Below are positions 37,601 through 46,600 of a stretch of 64,000 nt of DNA, in pieces. Origin of the DNA: Hippopus hippopus. Its lineage: Eukaryota > Mollusca > Bivalvia > Cardiida > Cardiidae. A program made the position numbers and the translations under genes. The DNA lies in the NCBI GenBank assembly GCA_946811185.2, contig OX328104.1, forward strand, positions 51,444,505 to 51,508,504, read 5' to 3'. The notes beneath the pieces were generated by a model, which had not been told where the DNA came from, searched no databases, and saw nothing but the letters and a program-made list of their open reading frames with translations. The number at the start of each line of letters is the position of its first letter. Position 1 is the first letter of the stretch.

Positions 37601-40600
37601 TTCGTGATATCTTGGATGGGCTCGAAATTGGGTCATGCCAGGTCAAAAAGTAGGTCACTTGTACAAATTCTAGGAAAGCCTTCCGTACATTCAAAAGGCC
37701 ACATTTTCTGTTCAGTTCTCATAATTGTTAGTCAGAAACTTTGTCTTGTTGATATCTTTGAAAAGTTTGAGAATTAGTCATGTTTGGTTCGGGGGGTCCT
37801 GTGTGGCTCAGTGGTTAGGTGTAGGACTTGTGACCTGGAGGGCCCGGGTTCGAGCCTCACTGGCTCCACTGGGTTTTTCACAGGAGTGTCCTTGGGCAAG
37901 ACACTTCAGAGCCCCAGCCTAGTACTGGTTAAACCCAGGAAAACATGACTATGTGAGCTGTCGCCGTGATATGACTGAAATAATGTTGAAAGCGGCTTAA
38001 AACACCATTCAAACATGTTTGGTTCGAAAAGGTCACTGGGACAAATTTTAGAGAACACTCTAGATGCCACAATTTTAGTCCAATACTTATGAAAGTAGAT
38101 GAGAATGTTTGTCTTGATGATATCTCAGACAAGTTGAAAATGCATCACCTTGGGTCACAGAAGTAGGTAGTATTGTTTGTCGTAGGATTTTACACAGTAC
38201 CGCCTACAGGCTACTTTTTTTCATTTAGCAACAGATTACCTCAGGAATCATTGTGACAAAAAGAAAAAATGCAATTCTCGGCATAATTTTCACAGTGTTT
38301 TCATATACATGGTAATTCATGTTCTTAATCTTATGTGGATTGTCCATAAAATAATATTAGCAAAGTTGTCTTCTGCAAGATAATGAGGAAAATTTATCTA
38401 TTTACCTCACAATCCCACAATTTAATGACCCTGAGGAAGAAGTCTTGAAACATCATGGGCAAAGAAGAAAATCCTGATAACAAATTCCTATGTTTAGGTC
38501 AAATGTAAATTGTGGTCTACAAATGATTTCGTTCGGACAAGTCAAGAATTTTGTCACTTGGGAAAGAGCTTAACATCTTGTTTGATATATTGCCAAACTT
38601 TTCACTGTAAATTCCTCACTAGAAGGCAGATTTTAGACTTGCCCAAATTGTTGCAGAAGACAAATAAAACTTAGCTCAGTTGGTGTGGTTTGACATTGAT
38701 GGTGCAAAAACGTTGTGGAAAAGGAAGAAAATACTGGTTTCCACTGTTTTCTTCTTTTCCAACTTTTTTCAAATGCCTTCTTTCCTACATTCTTAAAAAC
38801 AAAAGATTGCTTGGCTAACGGTTGACTTGAAAGAGACATCTCTTAAGGAGATTTTCAAATTCTTTAGAATTGGAATATAAAACTGTAAATTTCAAGTCCT
38901 GTACATTGGAGAAAGTTAGCTTTGAAATTATTAACTTTCATTGTAAAGCGTATCACTAGTGAAGTTAAAAATTTGTTGCTGGGGTTTAAACCTTGTGTGG
39001 CAAAGAATTTTGTTTTCTTCCTTTTTTTCTTCCCTAGCAAACGGCCAAATACCAAAATAGCAATCACAATGTGAATTCTCTTTCAATGCCTTACCACACA
39101 GCAAAATTTTATACTTGTCCAAATTGCAGGAATTTACAGACCACAATTCAACTATTTTCTAAATTATAGTTTTTGTTTGTAAATAGGTAGAAAACATTGT
39201 GGGAAAAGGAGAAAATGCTGATTACCAGCATTTTCTCCTTTTCCCACAATGTGTTCAAAAGCCTTCTCTTTCAGGGTTGTTAAAACTCGGGATCATATGG
39301 TGAAGGGTTAACTCTCTACCACATGACAAAATTTTAGACTAGTCCAAAATGAAAGCATTTGCAGACGACAAATTAAAATTAGTCCAAATGACAAATTTAT
39401 ACTTGATAGGGTAGAAAACATTGTGGGAAAAGGAGAAAATGCTGGTTACCAGCATTTTCTCCTTTTCCCACAATGTGTTCGAAAGCCTTCTCTTTCAGGG
39501 TTGTTAAAACTCGGGATCATATGGTAAAGGGTTAAGTCTTTCCAGATGATAAAATTTCAGACTAGTCCACGTTGAAAGTATTTGCAGAGGACTATTTAAA
39601 TGTAGCTAAACTCTTTTCCAAATGACAAAATTCTAGGCTTGTTTTTCATAGGGTGGAAAACATTGTAGGAAAAAGAGAACATGCTGGTTACCAGCGTTTT
39701 CTTCTTTTCCCACAATGTCTTCAAAAGCCTTCTTCCCTAAGTCTTTAAAATACGGAATTATTTGATAAAGCCGGTTAATGTTTTTCAGTCTGTTTTGAAA
39801 AATTTGTATGCCTAGTCGATTTTGAAAGCACTCGCAGAAGACAAATTAAATGCTTCTCAAAACATAAAATTTGTCTTTCATAGAGTTTAAAACATTGTGG
39901 GAAAAGGAGAAAATGCTGATTACCAGCATTTTCTCCTTTTCCCTCAATGTTTTCAAAATCTTTACTTTCTCAGGGTGGTTAAAAGTGGGGATTGTGTGGT
40001 AATGGGTTAAGGAATGTATTTACAGTTGACAAGAACAGTTTCAGTCTGAAAAATAAAAAGATCTTAATTGAACCAAATGACGAAAATGTAGACTTTCCAA
40101 ATTGAAATTATTTGCAGATGACAATTTAGATGTGGCTAAACTGATGGAATTTGTCTTTGATAAGGTTGAAAACAATACTTGGGAAAATTGAAAATGCTAG
40201 TTACTACAATGTTTTCAAAAGGCCTCGTATCTCAGGACTGTGTGGTATAGGCTGAGTATGGGGGTTTCAAGACAGGCAGACCTTCTCAAAAAGTCCTAAA
40301 CTCAACATGAAGAATATGACCGAAGAAGAATCTCTGAATAGTTTATTGAATCATCATTGTAATCTGTTAAAAGAGGATTTAACTCCTTACCACACAATCA
40401 GGGTTGCATCTAGAGTGCGGGATTGCCGAAATCCCGTATCAAAATAAAAAATCCCGCAAAAACGAAATTTGTTTGCGCACCAATTCCCGCACTAAAACGA
40501 ACTAGCCCGCAAAAATTGCATGATCGTGTGCACCATAATGGGGGGAAAAGAGAGAAAAAACGATTTGGGGGGATAAAATGTAACAAAATTTGCACGGTCA

Positions 40601-43600
40601 CCCAAATAATCATTCGAAACTTAAAACCATAAACTTAAATCGTAGACTGTCGGGTTATTTTGATCATATCAATAGACGTTTGTCATCTGTGTTATGCAGA
40701 CGAAAAGCCTCACTGCAGGGCCCACGCTGTCGATCACTGAATGCGGCAATTCAGGAAAAATGTGTCCAAAATGACGCACTGGCGAATCTGCTGGCAACAA
40801 GTGATGTTTTAAGGCTACAAAATTCTTGAAAGAAGATAACTCCGTCATAAACAATGAGTATTAAATATGACGGACCACACATCGCTGTTTATTACAACCT
40901 AACAAGCTGGCGTGTAATGAAAAGCGAGATAATGATGTCAATCCACTGATCTAGGGTACAATGACATGTTTTGAGGTGACCTACAACCCTTATTAACAAA
41001 TTCTTGCAATATCATGCGGTAATACTTTTAAAAAAATAATTGACATGAAAAAAGATCGATGCAAAAAAACGCGAAAACCCATCACACAACAAAATGTCTA
41101 TTTGACATCGTCTGATCAGAGGCACTTCAGACTGTCTTTCCAGCTTTGGTAGTGAATTTAAGCAGTAAATTTACATAAATATCTGTATGGAGCAATAGAT
41201 GGAAGCTAAAATCTCAGTCTAACACCGAGGTAAAAATTTCGTTGAATTTATGAAATGAAAATGTTGAACAACGTAGGATAGATAGGGTAGGATGGGGATT
41301 AGTCTACTTGTCTTACAGTGATTATACTGTAGCAAGTGTTAAAAAAGAAGTTACAAGACATTCATCTTAACAAAGAAGACTGGAATATAATAACCCTTTA
41401 ATGGATATAATCATTATTATTTTTCCAAAGACAAAAACAAATAATACATTAACCCTTTACCACATTATCGAAACCGCCATGAAATTAGTCCCCCCTCTTT
41501 ACACTTAAAAGGGGGGTGTGCCCCCCTTTTTCTGAAGATGATGGGGGCCAGCCCCCCTATTTGAAAATTTCTAGATGCAACCCTGTACAATCCCAAGTTT
41601 TAACGACCTTGGGGAAATAGCCTTTTGAAAACATTGAGAGAAAAGGAGAAAATGTTGGTAACCAGCATTTTCTCCTTATCCCACAATGTTTTCTACCCGA
41701 TCAAAGAAAAATTGCACTATTTGAGCCACATTGAAATTGTCGTCTGCAAATGCTTTGAATTTTGACAAGGCTAAAATGTTGTTGTCTGGAAAAGGGTTAA
41801 CTCTCTACCAAACAACAAAGTTTTAGACCATGTCCAAATTGAATGCATGTGCAGACAACAGGATGAGTGTGCCCCATAAATAGAAATTTATCTTTGGTAG
41901 TGTAGAAAACATAGTGCGAAAAGGAGAAAATGCTGGTTACCTGCATTTTCTCTTTTTCCCACAATGTTTTTCAAGGGCTTCTTCCTCAGGGTGGTCAAAA
42001 CTTTGGATTGTGCAGGCTAACTGAATGCAACCCTTTCCATCATACACAAGTGAATTATACTGCAAAATCCTTTACCATTTGTCGAGCCCCGGTAGCGTAC
42101 AGGACTCAAAAACAGGGGTCGCTTGTTTGATCCCGGGCTTGGCAAATTTCTTTCCGAGGATTGATGGTAGTCATTGCGACAGGATTCCTTTCTCACTCAC
42201 TGCTGATCATTTTTTCGATGATGGTTATGTGGGAAAGCAGCCAGTGGCTTGGAGAATATTGTGTGGGGTACTGGTAAAAGAAACTCCAGGAAAGCATGGA
42301 TAGGTGCACTGGCTGCCGCGATATTTCACTGATATAACTGAAATAATGTTGAAAACGGCGTTAAACACCATAAAATTAATCAACCTTTACAATTTACTGT
42401 GACAGATGATTGACTGTATGATTGTATGGTGTTTAACCCTTTACCAGATGACAAAATTTTAGCCTTGTCCAAATCGAAAGCATTTGCAGACGACAAAATA
42501 AACATGACTTAAAGATTGAAACTTGACTTTAGAAGAGTAGAAAACATTGTGGGAAAAGGAGAAAATGCTGGTTACCAGTATTTTCTCCTTTTTCCACAAT
42601 GTTTTCAGAAGGCTTCTTCCTCTGGGTCGTAAAAACCAGGGATTGTTTGGTAAAGGGTTAACGCCACTTTCAACATTATTTCAGTTATATCGCAGCGGCC
42701 AGTGCACCTATCCATGCTTTCTTGGAGTTTCTTTTACCAGTAACCTGCACAATATTCTTTCCAAGCCACTGGCTGCTTTCCCTCATAACCATCGCTGAAG
42801 CAATGGCCAGCGGTGAGAGAGGAATGAATCCTGTTGCAATGACTATCATAATCCTCAGAAAGAAATTGGCCGAGCTGGGGATCGAACCAGCGATCCCCTG
42901 TTCTCAAGTCCTGTATGCTACTGACTGAGCTACCGGGGCTCGGCTGTGACAGATAAAGACATTGGACAAAATGATCCCTTTTTTCCCCCATTTGCATTCA
43001 GTTTTGTTGTTAATGTGGTGTTGCTGTTGTTTATGTTTCAAGGGGAGGGGGGGGGGGTGTAGGGGTGTTTCCAAATGTTTCAAAAAAGTTTTTTCCTCAG
43101 GGTGGTTAAAACTTGAGACTGTGTGATTTCCCACAATGCTTTCAAAAGCCTTTTTCAAAAGGGTCATTAAAACTCTTAAAACTTGGGATTGTTTGGTAGA
43201 GAGAGATAAACAAAAACAAAGGGTCTTCTCCCAATCTCTCATCCTTAACTCTTTGACTACTGAATAAATAAGCTGCATTTTCTCAAAGGCTAAAAATACA
43301 TTTCCGCTGCAAGATCAAGAGACAGTTTGATCATAATCTAAAATATAGCAGTGGACAGAGTAGAACAGAGAACAGACTGCATGTTCTGTGCAGTCTGATC
43401 TTGATCTACACTGACCACAAAAGCTTCTGGTGTTGTCTATGGTACGGAAAGAGTTAATCTTCTCTACTAGGAGTATTTCAATGAATGATCATTTACTCAG
43501 TGTTGATTGTTTGTGCACTGAGAAGACACTTGAAAAACCTTGTGGAATGAAAGATTAATCCTTTATTACACAATCCCGAATTTTAATGACTCTGAAAGAG

Positions 43601-46600
43601 AAAAGCCTTTTGAAAACATTGTGGGAAAAGGAGAAAATGCTGGTAACCATTAATTTCTCCCTTGCCCACAATGTTTCCTACCCTGTTAAAGACAGGAATC
43701 ATCAAATGTGCAATATTTAATTTGTTTTCTGCAAATGCTTTCAGTTTGGTTGAGTCCGAAATTTTATTGGTTTGGTATAGGGTTAATCTTTTTGTGTACC
43801 TTTTTGTTTATAAAGATGTAATTCATTGCATTTGGTGTAGATTGCTTAACCTGATGATGTACAAATACAACTGTTTTTTCATACTCCTGCAGTTGACAGC
43901 CATTGTGAGAAAAGGACTGATTGCTGGTTATCTTGATTCCCACGTTATTCGAGTTTCAGTTATTTTCCCAAGTTTTTTTTGGTTTATTAAAACATTATGT
44001 ATGAAGGAATAAGTAGGGAGAGATTTAATGAACAATTTATATTGGAAATTTGTATCGGTAGTTTTAAGGTTTGGATTACTAGTGAATTATAGTATTAGAT
44101 TAATTTTAATATGCAGATTTGTATTTGGCGTAGAGTAACTTAATGGAGATAATTATATGAATGTGATAAAATTACACTGGAGTAAAATGAGTTAAAACAA
44201 AGTGTAATCCTTTATTGTATAACTGTATTTCCAAAACATTTAAATTTTGAAGAAAAAGGGAAAATTTTGACAAAACACAAGATTGAATAATTCAGTTTAG
44301 TAAATGAAAGAATCATTTATGAAAGACATGCAGAAAATTGGCTACTAGCAAAAACTTTTGGCCCAGGTCAGCCTGCGCTGATTCCCTTTTCACAGAACAT
44401 TGCTCATATTTAAAAGTACTAAAAGCATGTATTTGCCAAAATTGTGATCCATTACTTGTAGAATGTTAGGTGAAATAAATTTCTCATTTTTATACCTGAA
44501 TGAAATTGGTTAAGTACTCTGTTAATAACAAATTTCAATTTATATTTATGTAACAAAAAGTACTCAGATTTTACGATAAAAAGTGTAGGGAAATAAAATA
44601 TGGAAATTTAATAACCTTGAGGAAAAAATCTGTTCCAACAAATTCATATGAAAATATTTAAATGAGTTTTAGGCTCAGTGTTTTCATAATTGTGAAGAAA
44701 AACCAGAACCTGAAACAATCCTGTATCATAATGTAACAGTAGAAATAGCAGGTTTAAAGTCAGATATGTAACAAAAGTACTCAATATAAACTCTTTTCCA
44801 AGCTACAGTACATTACGTAGGCTGGTCCAAAATGAAAGCATTTGAATATGACTCAGATGATGGGTATTGTCTGTGAAAGGATAAAAAAAAACATTGTGGG
44901 AAAAGGAGAAAATACTGGTTACCAGCATTTTCACCTCTTTCCATCATGTTTTGAAAAGTCATCTTCCTCATGGTCAATAGAACCTGCTATTGTTTGGTCA
45001 GGACTGAAATAGATCTAGATCTACACGGATTTTACCAAATGTGTTGATTTTGTTCACAAGACATTCATAGTGAAATAAACATGGAGGCTAACTATTGTGA
45101 TTTTAAGTTTATAACAAGGTTAAAGTTTGTCCACCAGTTACATTGATTTGGTGGTTTGGGTGTAGAAAACATGAATGGGGTCAGTCCATGGGAAAGCAGG
45201 GTTAGAGGAGATACAAGGTACCTATATGGAGAAGGGGCCATCATCATTTGTGAATGATATTAAGTCAAAAACAATGGGAAATAGAACACGAGCAGGATTT
45301 AAATTTGTGACGGTGCCCACACCGAAAAGTATGGTTTCTGATGCGTAGGTATTTTTCTTAAATTTTCAGGCATATGTGCAAACGAATAAACATGATTGTA
45401 TAGAACTGTCTGTTGATTCTCTTGAAATGAGTTGATGTCTCTTGACGGGAATTTGTACCTATTTAACCTTTTACTACATAATGCTGACTTTTAACAACCC
45501 TGAGGAAGAAGCCTCTTAAAACATTGTGGGAAAAGGAGAAAATGCTGGTAACCAGCATTTTCTCCTTTTCCCACAATGTTTTCTACCATATCAAAGTACA
45601 ATCGCATCATTTGAGCCACACTGAAATTGTCGTCTGCAAATGCTTTCAATTTGGACAAGGCTAAAATTTTGTCGTCTGGTAAAGAGTGAAAGCATTCTGC
45701 AGACAAGTAATTAAAGTGGCTTAGGTCATGGAATTTCTTTTTGAAAGGGTAGAAATCAATGTAGGGAAAGGAGGAAATGCTAGTTATCAACATTGTCTTC
45801 ATTTCACTTTTCAATTCCAAAAGCTTCTTATTTAGGATCGTAAAACATGGGATTTTTTTTGGCAGAGGGTTGGTTGAATGGACTTTTTCTGTCAGTACAA
45901 TGCTGCATTTGCAAGACAACTTTTGCCATTATCTCAAATATATCTCAATTTATAAAGATACCAGAAAAAGATTGCAAACCCCTCCAGTCTGATTTTCATC
46001 TTTTCATCTTAAATGGGGGGGGGGGGTAGATATAAGACTTCATAGTTTTGTCATGCTAGATGTTGTTCAATCTACAATAGACAAAAGAAAGAATACTAGT
46101 ATATAACTTGAGAACTCCTTCCCTTGGAATAATGAATTTTTAGCTCCGCTGTTTTCAAAGAAAATGTTGAGGTACACTATTATTATTTTGCCATAGCCTT
46201 GTTGTTGTCTGCATCATCATCTTTTGGGTCATAGTCATTCAAAAACTTGTTACAACTGAAGATATTTACTTCAAACTTGGACTAGTTGTTAACTATCAAA
46301 AGGGGAACCCATACTACAGGGGCAGGTTACTATCAAAATACTTTTGACACAGTTATACCCCTTTTTCTATTTAAACTTTCACTGAAAATCAAGCAACTAC
46401 AGAGGAGCACAGGTGCTCACATGCAGTGCTTTTGTTCCTATAGCAACAGTCCACTTTCACAATTTCCCCATTTGCAAGAATGTTTTCTCATATTATTTCA
46501 ACATTAATTCATGCATTCTATTTGTTTGTTTTACTATATGCAGAAATAACTGAACTTGCTCTGTTGTCACAATGACAATTTTGTTTTATGCAATGACTGA

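Larger units (their letters stand above)
40379..41800 (-). mobile_element. TTAA-1 MITE interrupted by a hAT-like element
   Basis: Arm B starts TTAACTCCTTACCACACAAT at 40379, is broken at about 40399, and resumes at 41586 through an intact hairpin to GGAAAAGGGTTAA. Confidence 0.87.

Noticed and set aside
42081..42150. tRNA gene
   Set aside because: The A- and B-box-like blocks belong to the head of a SINE; the cloverleaf is incomplete and the body continues for 300 bp.
43900..43970. A putative exon starting after CTCCTGCAG
   Set aside because: The peptide comes from a degraded TTAA-1 hairpin; there is no protein similarity and no donor in phase with LRRC49.
45491..45919. A 142-codon frame on the - strand
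   Set aside because: It translates two abutting TTAA-1 copies; the same peptide text (VENIVGKGENAGYQHFLLFPQ) recurs in many places because the hairpin lacks stops in that frame.
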